Below, one piece after another: positions 33,872-42,422 of a DNA stretch of 64,000 nt. Each line of letters opens with the position of its first letter. Position 1 is the first letter of the stretch. The notes under the pieces were generated by a model. It was not told the DNA's origin. It searched no databases and worked only from the letters and a program-made list of their open reading frames with translations. The position numbers and the translations under genes were made by a program. The stretch is from Coleofasciculus sp. FACHB-T130 (GTDB taxonomy: Bacteria > Cyanobacteriota > Cyanobacteriia > Cyanobacteriales > FACHB-T130): contig NZ_JACJOG010000012.1 in NCBI RefSeq assembly GCF_014695375.1, positions 1 through 64,000 on the forward strand, written 5' to 3'.

Positions 33872-36685
33872 TTAATTTGTGTTTTCTTGCATCAACGCTT
33901 GAAACCGCAAATCTGAGCGAATGCTGTCAAAGTCTGGGTTTGTTTTCGCTTCCCTGCGGCATCGAGGAGAATTCAAATTAATTGCCTGTTGCAGGTTTTC
34001 AATTGCCATATAAGAGTCGCTTTGCAAGGCATAACAGCAAGCTTTGCCGTAATAACCACTCTCATCATTAGGTTGCAGTTCTAAAGCTTTGTCACAACTA
34101 GCCAGCCCTTCTTCGTAGCTTCCTGAGCGAGCCAGAACTATACCATGATTGACCCACAATACAGGCTCTTCCGGTTGCAATTTCAACGCTTTTTCTTGGT
34201 TAGCTATTGCTTCGTCATAACGACCTAATAAACTTAGTACTAAACCCTTATAGCTCAAAGCTCCGGGGTAATCGGGTTTAATTGCCAAGGCTTTATCGCA
34301 ACTGATGATTGCTTCGTTATAACGACCTAAGTTCCGTAACGCAATGCCCCGATTTTCCCAAGCTTCGGGGATGTCGGGTTTAATTGCCAAGGCTTTATCA
34401 CAGCTAGCGATCGCCTCTTCATAACGACCTAAGCTCACTAGCGCACTGCCCCGATTGAGCCAGGCTTCGGGGATGTCGTCTTTAATTGCCAAGGCTTTGT
34501 CGCAGCTAGTGATCGCCTCTTCATCACGACCTAACTTCGTTAGCGCACCGCCCCGGTTGAACCAAGCTTCGGGGATGTCGTCTTTAATTGCCAAGGCTTT
34601 ATCGCAGCTAGCGATCGCCTCTTGATCACGACCTAAGTTCAATAGCGCAGCGCCCCGGTTGCACCAGGCTTCGGGGAAGTCGTCTTTAATTGCCAAAGCT
34701 TTATCAAAGCTAGAGATCGCCTCTTCATAGCGTCCTATTTGATAAAAGCCATTGCCTACATTAAAAAAGAGACTGCTGTTAAATTCAGGATGGGTTGGAG
34801 TTAAAATTTGTTCTACTTGCTCCTTTGCTCGAAGCAGTAAATCCAATCGCTGGCTGGGATGACAGCGTATGAATTGGTACATTAGCCCTGTATATTTAGC
34901 TAGCCCGTCCAAGGAGTCCACTTTCCCCAGACAATGTTTTAAAGATGCTTCTATTTGTGGCTTGATATCGCCAATCTGCTCAAGTTTAAATTCATAGCTA
35001 TCTGGATAGCTACCTAACACTTGCCAGCCTAACCCAATGGCAAGGTTTATGTTGTCTAAAAACTTTCGTGTATCATCGGGCAACAGTTCGTAATCCTCAA
35101 TCTCTGCTTCAGCTGCAACAGATGCAAAGGGGGGCATCACTACTCCAATTTGATTCAGATATGTGCCAGCAAAGAAATGGGTCATTAACTGACGCTGACC
35201 AGAATCTCGATTAGCAAATAGAGCATGATAGATAGATTCAGCAGTATATTCACGCCATTTAGAATTTTCGTATTGATCTGGGGGCGCATTATCTGGGTGG
35301 ACTTCTTCGTTTGCTAACCGCTCAAAGTATTTAGCTAGTAAAGCATGGGTTTCACGAAACTTTCTCTGGTTCGCCTTACACTGCCATCTTCGCAATACAT
35401 CTCGCGCCACATCTTTGAGGTAAAAGTGGTCGTCTTCTATAACTAACTCTTGCTGACTTAACCATTCAAAGCAATTAAGGCTTGTATCCGCGCCTGTTTG
35501 AAAATCTAAGCCGTTAGCTACTATCAGTTTCTGAATTAATGATTCATCAAACCAGCGACAGTAAGCTGCCAGTTGCATTACCTGTTTTTGCGCCGGAGTC
35601 AAATCCTCCAGCAATCGATCAACAAGTTCTCTATTGTCACGAGAACAGTTAATCTTTCTGCCTTCTTCGTGCTGCTGTCTAATCAAGTCAAGATGGAAGG
35701 GAAACCCATCTGTCGCTTTATAAATTTGCTGAATCTCCCTAGGCTCAGTAATCCCAATTTTCTTGAGATATGCCTCAGTCTGCCTTTTATCAAATCTCTC
35801 TAGCTCCCTTTCATAGATTAAATTCCGAATCTTCTGGGACTTCTTCTTCAAAGAATATCGCCCTGCCACCACAATGCGAATCGGCTGAGGTTGCAAATCT
35901 TTCTCTTTTAGCAGATACTCGGACAGCCAAAGGTTAATATCTGAGGTCGCTTTTTCATAATGGTCTAGTACGAGTATTATTGGAGGGTTTTGCACCTGCT
36001 GGATCTGGCTCAACCGCGCATTTTGGATATGGAGTAATCCCTGCACAAATGCTTTAGTTAACTGGGGTATGGGTTCCAGCAATAGTTCTTGCAGCTGTTT
36101 ATCCCGCTTGGTTGCTGGATGCTTGAGCAGGACGCGCTCTTTAATTGCGCTCACCCCTGTCACCGTGCCTTTTGTTGTCTCGGCAAGAGCATTAGCTCCC
36201 AAACCCATTGCGGACACAGGCTCAATTGGTGCTAGAAGCAATGCACCCAATCCATACACAGCAGCAGAGCCTAGTTCTTTTACTAAGTTGCGTTGATCCT
36301 CTTCAACGACTTGCTTGCCTTCAATGGGTTCATCTTCCAGCCGCGTAAGTGTCTGGTTGTATTGCTGGTAAAGCTTATTGAAAGGGTCGGACTTAAATAA
36401 TTCTCGTTTCCAGAGGTCAGGTTTGGGCAATTGCTCGTACAAGGTTGCCATCACCTTCAAGGGTGTTTCTCTAATCCCTGTCTTACCGCTGAAGTCAAAC
36501 TTGGCAATACAAGCCTGCTGGTGCGTCTGTTGCAATTTCTCTAGCAGAGTGCTTTTGCCGATTCCTCCAATGCCGTAAACGTGAAACAGCAGGGGGTGTG
36601 AGGCTGGCTCCTCTAATGCTTTGGCAAAGGCTGTAAGAAAGTCTTCTGCTGGCTTGCGGGAGATGTAGTATGGCTGACTGGTCAT
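33872..36685 (-). CDS. STAND-type P-loop NTPase with C-terminal TPR repeats
   Basis: 937 residues. A P-loop (GIGGIGKST, about 38-46) starts near the N-terminus, with no separate effector domain before it. Walker B is IILVLDH (about 235-241), followed by an ARIVVAGR-like sensor strand (about 269-276) and a winged-helix-like region (about 365-430). A Gly/Ala/Leu-rich stretch (about 138-175) between P-loop and Walker B may contact membrane. The C-terminal part (about 660-930) is eight or so TPRs, each with ALAIKxDxPEAW and LGRxEEAI. STAND proteins act as ligand-triggered switches in signalling or antiphage defence. No effector domain is seen, so defence is possible but unproven. Confidence 0.82.
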   Translation of the reverse strand: MTSQPYYISRKPAEDFLTAFAKALEEPASHPLLFHVYGIGGIGKSTLLEKLQQTHQQACIAKFDFSGKTGIRETPLKVMATLYEQLPKPDLWKRELFKSDPFNKLYQQYNQTLTRLEDEPIEGKQVVEEDQRNLVKELGSAAVYGLGALLLAPIEPVSAMGLGANALAETTKGTVTGVSAIKERVLLKHPATKRDKQLQELLLEPIPQLTKAFVQGLLHIQNARLSQIQQVQNPPIILVLDHYEKATSDINLWLSEYLLKEKDLQPQPIRIVVAGRYSLKKKSQKIRNLIYERELERFDKRQTEAYLKKIGITEPREIQQIYKATDGFPFHLDLIRQQHEEGRKINCSRDNRELVDRLLEDLTPAQKQVMQLAAYCRWFDESLIQKLIVANGLDFQTGADTSLNCFEWLSQQELVIEDDHFYLKDVARDVLRRWQCKANQRKFRETHALLAKYFERLANEEVHPDNAPPDQYENSKWREYTAESIYHALFANRDSGQRQLMTHFFAGTYLNQIGVVMPPFASVAAEAEIEDYELLPDDTRKFLDNINLAIGLGWQVLGSYPDSYEFKLEQIGDIKPQIEASLKHCLGKVDSLDGLAKYTGLMYQFIRCHPSQRLDLLLRAKEQVEQILTPTHPEFNSSLFFNVGNGFYQIGRYEEAISSFDKALAIKDDFPEAWCNRGAALLNLGRDQEAIASCDKALAIKDDIPEAWFNRGGALTKLGRDEEAITSCDKALAIKDDIPEAWLNRGSALVSLGRYEEAIASCDKALAIKPDIPEAWENRGIALRNLGRYNEAIISCDKALAIKPDYPGALSYKGLVLSLLGRYDEAIANQEKALKLQPEEPVLWVNHGIVLARSGSYEEGLASCDKALELQPNDESGYYGKACCYALQSDSYMAIENLQQAINLNSPRCRREAKTNPDFDSIRSDLRFQALMQENTN
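34281..34790. repeat. 102-bp tandem repeat inside the STAND-TPR gene
   Basis: The motif ATTGCCAA starts at 34281, 34383, 34485, 34587 and 34689, exactly 102 bases apart (34 codons, one TPR each). The units share long stretches at DNA level, including ATTGCCAAGGCTTTATC and GCGATCGCCTCTTC. Such near-identity means recent expansion or homogenisation rather than ancient TPR divergence. Confidence 0.92.
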
Positions 36686-36752
36686 GTGGATGAGAAGAGG
36701 ATCTGTTGATGAACGTGTCTGAAGAATTGCACTCTTCCCCAGATCCTAACCT

Positions 36753-37079
36753 TTGCTTCTAGAGCAGCATGAGAACTATAGTGTTAAGCTACGCAGAGAT
36801 GCCCAGTGCTGTCGCCCTGCTTGGCGCATTCATGACATTAGGGGGCACCAAAATGAAGATCGTGGAGTGTCTTTGGACGACTTTGAGAAAATGATGAATT
36901 AACTACTGGGGCGAACAGGTAATTGTAAAAAACAAGCTGTGGCGGTTGGGAATTTACCTGTAATCAAACCCAAAGTAGACGATATAGGAGACTTAGCGCC
37001 GTTCACATAGTTGGAGACACCAGGAAGACCTTATACCGTGGAAGAACTGGTTACGATCGCTAAAGAATTGCTCGATTGA
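36753..37079 (+). pseudogene. Decayed small coding frame of unknown family
   Basis: One plus-strand frame reads protein-like from about 36753 to 37079 but is cut by in-frame stops at 36900 (TAA) and 37008 (TAG). The pieces read LEQHENYSVKLRRDAQ..VSLDDFEKMMN, then NLPVIKPKVDDIGDLAPF, then PGRPYTVEELVTIAKELLD. Just after the first stop, another frame gives YWGEQVIVKNKLWRLGIYL, so a frameshift there is also likely. The final piece ends with a natural stop. I do not recognise the parent protein. Confidence 0.4.
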
Positions 37080-37149
37080 ACAGATTTAGGTAGGGTGGAG
37101 GCGTCTATCTCCAACCCTACATTGAGGGGGAATGAGCAATAAAACTGGA

Positions 37150-38091
37150 TCAAAACCTGGGTGCTTCCAGCAGCGCCTCAAACAAATCTTGATCGCGAAC
37201 TGCGTCGAAATCTGGGTCGTATTTCGCCATTTCCCGATATTTTTCCTCACTCAGACGAATCGCTTGTTGCAAGTTGTGGACTGTCTGCTCGACATTGCCC
37301 AGCAAAGCATAGTAGCAAGCTTTGTTATACCAAGCGGTGGGGTAGTCAGTCTGAAGTTGTAACGCTTTATCACAAGCAGCGATCGCTTCTTCGTAGCGAG
37401 CTAATTTCCCTAGAGCAATGGCTTGGTTGAACCAAGCTTTGTAGTATTCCGAATTAATTTCCAAACTTCTTTGGAAGCTAGAAATTGCCTTTTCATAAAG
37501 CCCCCAATCATTTAGGGTAATCCCTCGGTTGTACCAAGCATTGCAGGAATCTGGTTTAAACTCAATCGCTCGGTCATAGCTATGTATCGCCTGTTCGTAG
37601 TGATTGAGTTGGGCAAGAGCATTGCCTCGGTTGTACCATGCCCAGTAGGCGTCTGGACGCAGCTTCAGCGTGCGGTCAAAGCTGGCGACCGCTTTTTCAT
37701 AGAAACCCCAGTCAATTAAGGTAATGCCCCGGTTGTGCCACGCAGCGGAAGCATCCGGGTTAAATTCTATGGCGCGATCAAAGCTATTAAGCGCCTGTTC
37801 GTAGCGACATAATTTCCCCAGCGCAATACCCCGGTTGAACCAAACCCAAGAAGCATCAGGTTGAATTGACAAGGCGTTGTCGAAGCTGGCGATCGCTTCT
37901 TCATGGCGACCTAAATTCCCTAGGGCAAAACCCCGCTGCGATAAGGCATCGGGGTAATTGGGTTCGCACTTGAGGGCGTTGTCTAAACAAGCGATCGCCG
38001 CTTCATATTTTGCCGACTGAAGCTGGCGTAGTCCTTGCTGGAAGAAGAATTCTGCTTCGAGGCTAATAGTTTGACCCATAGAATTTTGCAT
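37150..38091 (-). CDS. TPR repeat protein
   Basis: 313 residues, nearly all TPRs: about eight 34-residue units with LGRHEEAIASFDNAL, YEQALNSFDRAIEFNPD and similar. No signal peptide; Met5 (38079) is an alternative start. The C-terminus (NLQQAIRLSEEKYREMAKYDPDFDAV) matches the C-terminus of the STAND-TPR protein (NLQQAINLNSPRCRREAKTNPDFDSI), so the two share a cyanobacterial TPR end module. TPRs bind proteins; partner unknown. Its DNA repeats are more diverged than in the neighbouring gene. It lies 1.4 kb upstream of that gene on the same strand, with the decayed frame between. Confidence 0.85.
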   Translation of the reverse strand: MQNSMGQTISLEAEFFFQQGLRQLQSAKYEAAIACLDNALKCEPNYPDALSQRGFALGNLGRHEEAIASFDNALSIQPDASWVWFNRGIALGKLCRYEQALNSFDRAIEFNPDASAAWHNRGITLIDWGFYEKAVASFDRTLKLRPDAYWAWYNRGNALAQLNHYEQAIHSYDRAIEFKPDSCNAWYNRGITLNDWGLYEKAISSFQRSLEINSEYYKAWFNQAIALGKLARYEEAIAACDKALQLQTDYPTAWYNKACYYALLGNVEQTVHNLQQAIRLSEEKYREMAKYDPDFDAVRDQDLFEALLEAPRF

Positions 38092-38644
38092 CTTACTTTA
38101 GGAGGATCTTGTATTTAAGATTCCCAAAACAATAACATAAGTCAACATCAAGACGGTAAATCCCTTTCTAAAATACATTCAAAGCAAGAACGATAAATTC
38201 TAGATGACCGCTGGGCAAGGGATTCAGCCGCTAGAGACAATAAAAAATTTCCTTAAGCAGTCGGTACGGTAATCCTTATTTAACCTCTCTCTCACCTACT
38301 GGGTGCCAAGGGAGGAGCGATAAATATTCTCTTCTATAAGAAATTGACTCCGCTTCCCTCTGTCTTAGGGCAGGATTAGAAACCTTGGGCAGGGGTTATC
38401 CCATTTTCGATTTGGGATTTCAGATTCTAGGTGACACCAGTCTTGTCAGTAGACACTTCTAACAATTTATTTGTGCCGACCTTCAGGTGAAATGGGATTT
38501 AGACGGATCTTTTCTCAGAAGGATTGCGCCGGTATTGCGTAATCCTTCTGAGAAAAGAATGCTGCCAAATCTGAAGACTGACTCATCGCATCCCCCAGCT
38601 AGACATGGGATGATCTCATCTAAAAGAATCCATAGACGACTAAC
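38092..38644. other. Intergenic region with an 18-bp hairpin
   Basis: 553 bases between the TPR gene (minus) and aspA (plus). It contains a perfect 18-bp inverted repeat, TCTTTTCTCAGAAGGATT (38508-38525) and its complement (38541-38558), loop 15 bases, about 87 bases before the aspA start. No gene is evident. The hairpin may be an element in the aspA leader or a dispersed repeat. Confidence 0.5.
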
Positions 38645-40072
38645 ATGACTGAACAGATAGGTAGAACCTACCGCATCGAACGCGATTCAATGGGCGATCG
38701 CCAAATCTTGGATAACGTGTACTACGGCATTCAGACGCTACGGGCGATTGAAAATTTCCCGATTAGTGGAATTAAACCGTTGCCCACTTATATTGATGCT
38801 TGCGTGCTGATTAAGAAAGCAGCAGCGATCGCAAATGGGGAACTTGGCTGCATTCCCCAAGACATCAGTCAGGTAATTGTCCAGGCGGCGGATGAAGTGC
38901 TTTCCGGGAAGTTCCGCGATCAGTTTGTCGTGGATGTCTACCAGGCGGGTGCGGGGACTTCGCACCACATGAATATCAACGAAGTATTGGCGAATCGGGC
39001 GCTGGAACTGCTGGGCGATGAAAAAGGCAATTACAAGCGCGTCAGTCCCAACGATCATGTTAATTACGGTCAATCGACGAACGATGTAATTCCCACGGCG
39101 ATTCGGATTGGGGCGCTGGTGGCGCTGGAGAGGACACTGTACCCAGCTTTAGCCGATGCGATCGCAGCTTTGGATAACAAGGCTGAGGAATTTCAAGATG
39201 TCGTCAAATCTGGCAGAACCCATCTGCAAGACGCCGTACCCGTACGACTGGGCGAAAACTTCCGCGCTTGGGGGCAAATTCTCGCAGAACACATGATTCG
39301 CATCGAGAGGGCATCTGAAGATTTGATGGCGCTGGGTTTGGGTGGAAGCGCGGCGGGAACTGGGTTAAATACCCATCCCCAATACTGCGATCGCGTTGCC
39401 CAATTATTATCAGAATTAATCGACCAACCCTTGCGCCCAGCCCCTCATCTGATGGCGGCAATGCAGAGTATGGCACCTTTTGTCAGCGTTTCTGGTAGCC
39501 TGCGGAACTTAGCCCAGGATTGCGTCAAGATATCCCATGACTTACGGCTGATGGATTCCGGGCCAAAAACAGGTTTAAAGGAAATTCAGCTACCGCCAGT
39601 ACAGCCTGGATCGTCGATTATGCCAGGGAAATATAACCCTGTGATGGCAGAAATGACTTCGATGGTGTGTTTTCAGGTAATGGGGTACGATTCGGCGATC
39701 GCTTTAGCTGCCCAAGCGGGACAGTTAGAGTTAAATGTGATGATGCCGCTGATTGCCTATAACTTGATTCACAGTATTGAAATTTTGGGCAATACCTTAA
39801 GCGCACTAACACAGCGTTGTTTGGAAGGAATTACCGCCAATCGCGATCGCTGCCTTGCCTATGCAGAAGGAAGCCTCGCCCTCGTCACTGCCCTCAATCC
39901 CCACATCGGCTATCTCAACGCGGCTGCTGTTGCCAAAGAATCTCTCGAAACTGGCAAATCCTTGCGGCAAATTGTCCTAGAACGAGGTTTGATGAGTTCC
40001 GAAGAACTAGCCAAGGTCTTAGACTTGGAGGAAATGAGTGCTATGTCAGGAGTGCAGCGTCCAGAGTTGTAG
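38645..40072 (+). CDS. aspA: Aspartate ammonia-lyase (aspartase/fumarase family)
   Basis: 475 residues. Family signature GSSIMPGKYNPVMAEM (about 319-334) is present, with the catalytic Ser in its mobile loop, along with SGRTHLQDAVPV (about 187) and YGQSTNDVIPTA (about 140). Aspartase cleaves L-aspartate to fumarate and ammonia; class II fumarase is the close relative. The start segment (RTYRIERDSMGDRQIL) and an internal NFPISG argue for aspartase over fumarase, but a fumarase role cannot be excluded. The small gene at 40132 follows in the same direction. Confidence 0.85.
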   Translation: MTEQIGRTYRIERDSMGDRQILDNVYYGIQTLRAIENFPISGIKPLPTYIDACVLIKKAAAIANGELGCIPQDISQVIVQAADEVLSGKFRDQFVVDVYQAGAGTSHHMNINEVLANRALELLGDEKGNYKRVSPNDHVNYGQSTNDVIPTAIRIGALVALERTLYPALADAIAALDNKAEEFQDVVKSGRTHLQDAVPVRLGENFRAWGQILAEHMIRIERASEDLMALGLGGSAAGTGLNTHPQYCDRVAQLLSELIDQPLRPAPHLMAAMQSMAPFVSVSGSLRNLAQDCVKISHDLRLMDSGPKTGLKEIQLPPVQPGSSIMPGKYNPVMAEMTSMVCFQVMGYDSAIALAAQAGQLELNVMMPLIAYNLIHSIEILGNTLSALTQRCLEGITANRDRCLAYAEGSLALVTALNPHIGYLNAAAVAKESLETGKSLRQIVLERGLMSSEELAKVLDLEEMSAMSGVQRPEL

Positions 40073-40131
40073 ATACACCAAAATTTGCATCTATCCAAAA
40101 CTCAAAACTTTCTACCCAGGAGTCTCGTTCT

Positions 40132-40434
40132 ATGCATAGTCATGATGGTTTGACCCAGTTAACTTTTCACTATATTGATGGGCACACAGAATCCTTTACT
40201 ATCTATGAGTCAGTAGAGGAAGGCTTAGAAACAAAGCAGGAAATTCGGCAAGAAGTCCGTCGGCTTTTAGATAAATCTTGGTGGATTCTCCACTTACCTG
40301 AAGAAACGGTTTTTATTAACACCGCCAATATTACCAAAGTTGAGGTGAAGCCCCCGATTCCTCACCTCCAGGGAGAAGATGTCTTCTCGAATGCCCAGCG
40401 GGTAACTGCCCTGACTCGTGGCAGCAATCGCTGA
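40132..40434 (+). CDS. Small hypothetical protein downstream of aspA
   Basis: 100 residues starting MHSHDGLTQLTFHYIDGHTE. The frame is open 105 codons upstream only because it overlaps aspA out of frame; the real start is at 40132, with AGGAG ten or so bases before. The protein is acidic and compact, with an EEGLETKQEIRQEVRRLLDK helix and a WWILHLPEETVFINTANITKVEV strand region that resembles small cyanobacterial conserved proteins. No membrane segment. It starts 59 bases after aspA and is probably in its operon. Confidence 0.6.
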   Translation: MHSHDGLTQLTFHYIDGHTESFTIYESVEEGLETKQEIRQEVRRLLDKSWWILHLPEETVFINTANITKVEVKPPIPHLQGEDVFSNAQRVTALTRGSNR

Positions 40435-40454
40435 GAATTTGAGATTTTAGATTA

Positions 40455-40497
40455 AGAATTGCCAGGTCTTCATGAAGAATTGGAGACTGGCAATTCT
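40455..40497 (+). terminator. Hairpin after the aspA-linked small gene
   Basis: AGAATTGCCAG (40455-40465) pairs with CTGGCAATTCT (40487-40497), an 11-bp stem with a 21-base loop, followed by CGCTTTAATT. It lies 20 bases past the stop codon and probably ends the transcript, though the U-tract is weak. Confidence 0.5.
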
Positions 40498-40556
40498 CGC
40501 TTTAATTGATTCAAAATTCTTGTATTCGCTCAATCCTCAATTACAAACGCAGAATC

Positions 40557-41519
40557 ATGAAACCTTCCGTTAGTTTAATTCGTGCGAATTCCTACGATCG
40601 GCAACTATTGCGAGAATCGGTAGAAAGTTTGCTGGAACCGTTGGGAGGAATCAAAGCTTTTGTCAAAGCAGGCGATCGCGTTCTCCTGAAGCCCAATTTA
40701 CTCACTGGCGGACATCCGAGTAAAGAATGCGTCACCCGTCCCGAACTGGTTCACTGTGTTGCCAAACTGGTACAGGAAGCGGGTGGCAAGCCTTTCCTGG
40801 GGGATAGTCCCGCGTTTGGCAGTGCGATGGGTGTGGCAAAGGCAAATGGTTATCTTCCTCTCATGGAAGAACTCAATTTGCCGCTAGTGGAATTTACAGG
40901 GAAGCGTTACGAAACCGTTAGCGAAGGGTTCAACCATCTGTTGTTGTGCAAAGAAGCAATGGATGCAGATGTGGTAATCAATCTGCCTAAACTGAAATCT
41001 CACTGTCAGCTAACGATGACAATGGGCGTTAAAAACTTATTCGGTTGCGTACCGGGAAAAATGAAAGCTTGGTGGCACATGGAAGCAGGGAAAGATAGCG
41101 CCCGATTTGGGGAAATGTTAGTAGAAACTGCAAGGGCAATTAATCCTACCCTAACGATTTTAGATGCAATCATTGGGCATGAAGGGAACGGCCCCAGCGG
41201 TGGGGAACCTCGCTTTTTAGGAATTTTAGCGGCATCGTCTGATGTATTTGCCCTGGATCGGGCGATTGTGGAAATTCTCAATGTAGATCCTCTCAACGTC
41301 CCTACTATGGCGGCTTCGATAAGATTAGGGCTATGCACAAATGTGGAGGAAATTGACTTTCCCCAACTGCATCCGGATGATCTAAAGGTGCTGGATTGGC
41401 AACTTCCTACTAACATGATGCCTATCGACTTCGCGATGCCTCGCGTGATTAAGTCCACGTTTAGGCATCTTTACATTCGGTTTATCAAGGAACCGATGAA
41501 TGCCTACGCAGGACGATAA
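40557..41519 (+). CDS. DUF362 domain protein
   Basis: 320 residues from ATG at 40557; the 17 in-frame codons upstream are leader-like. The DUF362 core is recognisable: GDRVLLKPNLL (about 45), GDSPAFGSA (about 88), NLPKLKSHCQLTMTMGVKNLFG (about 145-166) and ILDAIIGHEGNGP (about 200). The family often carries Fe-S clusters in longer members; this one lacks the ferredoxin-type CxxC tail, so it is the short form. Function is unsettled. It is followed by a terminator and is monocistronic. Confidence 0.85.
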   Translation: MKPSVSLIRANSYDRQLLRESVESLLEPLGGIKAFVKAGDRVLLKPNLLTGGHPSKECVTRPELVHCVAKLVQEAGGKPFLGDSPAFGSAMGVAKANGYLPLMEELNLPLVEFTGKRYETVSEGFNHLLLCKEAMDADVVINLPKLKSHCQLTMTMGVKNLFGCVPGKMKAWWHMEAGKDSARFGEMLVETARAINPTLTILDAIIGHEGNGPSGGEPRFLGILAASSDVFALDRAIVEILNVDPLNVPTMAASIRLGLCTNVEEIDFPQLHPDDLKVLDWQLPTNMMPIDFAMPRVIKSTFRHLYIRFIKEPMNAYAGR

Positions 41520-41671
41520 GAGTTTATCGATAAAAAAACTCGGTTTTTATCAAAACTGGGTTTGGAAAGCTATCAAATAAACAACTTTGAGGCAGATTCG
41601 GTAAATTCTGTTACAGTAGGCTACAAAATCATCAGCGTAATCTATTATCTACCCTCCGATTGCTTAGGAAG

Positions 41672-41704
41672 ACCGCCCTGACTCATGCTAGAGGCGGTTT
41701 TTTT
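41672..41704 (+). terminator. Rho-independent terminator after DUF362 gene
   Basis: ACCGCC (41672-41677) pairs with GGCGGT (41693-41698), and a run of seven T residues follows directly. The stem can extend by an imperfect CT/AG pair. It lies about 150 bases past the stop codon. Confidence 0.7.
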
Positions 41705-41783
41705 CTGCCTGCCAAATGACGGAGTGTTAGCAGCGCTGCGCGGACAGTATATTTTTAAAACCGAGTCTGGTGTGTTTTCTAGA

Positions 41784-42029
41784 TTAAAGATCGAAATAAC
41801 GCCGGAACCGAGGATCTAAATGGTTGGTTTTGCGCTGGTTACAGGGGAGACAGAGGGTTTGTAGATTGCTGATGTCATTAGAACCGCCACGAGAGAGCGG
41901 TATGATGTGGTCAATCGTGAGGTTTGCTTCTAGCGCCGTTTTGCCGCAACTTTGGCACTGACAGCGATCGCGCTGAAACACATACTTCCTCACTTCTGCC
42001 GGGATGCGAATTCTGGGCGTTTTAGTCAT
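41784..42029 (-). CDS. HNH endonuclease
   Basis: 81 residues from ATG at 42029 (MTKTPRIRIPAEVRKYVFQRD); an upstream in-frame start at 42080 would overlap the divergent gene and is unlikely. The HNH motif is intact: CQSCGK (zinc), DHIIPLSRGG (His catalytic), NLQTLCLPCNQRK (Asn and second zinc pair). Such small stand-alone HNH proteins are common in cyanobacteria and occur in mobile or repair contexts; specificity unknown. It starts 33 bases from the divergent gene at 42063. Confidence 0.88.
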   Translation of the reverse strand: MTKTPRIRIPAEVRKYVFQRDRCQCQSCGKTALEANLTIDHIIPLSRGGSNDISNLQTLCLPCNQRKTNHLDPRFRRYFDL

Positions 42030-42062
42030 AAAATGCTCTTGTAAACACGATCCCACGCTGCA

Positions 42063-42356
42063 ATGAATCCAGACAATCAAACAACTACAGGTGCTGATGC
42101 GATTGATGTAGCGATCGCTCAGGGAATTGATTTTGACGGTTCCCCGATTCCAACACCAAAACTAGAATTATACACAAAAGTAATGGGGCTGGAAGCTGGG
42201 CGGCAGCGCAGCGGCGTATCCAATACGATGCGTTCGAGGATTGTTCGCATCGGCGCTAAGCATATTCCTCAGGAAGAACTCAACCAGATGCTAATCGACG
42301 CCGACTTTGCACCGCTGAAAGAAAAAGAAATCGCTTTTTACTATAGCGGTAAATAG
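42063..42356 (+). CDS. Small conserved hypothetical protein
   Basis: 97 residues. N-terminal NQTTTGADAIDVAIAQGIDF is followed by SPIPTPKLELYTKVMGLEAG, then a basic segment (RQRSGVSNTMRSRIVRIGAKHI) and QEELNQMLIDADFAPLKEKE. No membrane segment or known motif. The basic middle could bind nucleic acid. Divergent from the HNH gene by 33 bases, so they share a promoter region; a terminator follows. Function not recognised. Confidence 0.6.
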   Translation: MNPDNQTTTGADAIDVAIAQGIDFDGSPIPTPKLELYTKVMGLEAGRQRSGVSNTMRSRIVRIGAKHIPQEELNQMLIDADFAPLKEKEIAFYYSGK

Positions 42357-42376
42357 TATTAGTAATAGTAATTACC

Positions 42377-42409
42377 CCCTAGATGAATAAAAATCTAGGG
42401 TTTTTTTTT
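42377..42409 (+). terminator. Rho-independent terminator
   Basis: CCCTAGAT (42377-42384) pairs with ATCTAGGG (42393-42400), followed by a nine-base T run. It lies just after the 97-residue gene and faces the minus-strand KGK gene on the other side. Confidence 0.85.
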
Positions 42410-42422
42410 ATCAATTTCTCTC

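Noticed and set aside
34281-34790. CRISPR array from regularly spaced repeats
   Set aside because: The period is 102 bases, fully inside a coding frame, and each unit encodes one TPR.
39817-40131. N-terminal extension of the small gene after aspA
   Set aside because: It overlaps aspA in another frame and is Arg/Cys-rich shadow sequence; the real start is at 40132.
41784-42029. Homing endonuclease or retron/intron-encoded HNH
   Set aside because: No intron or reverse transcriptase features lie nearby; it is a free-standing small gene.
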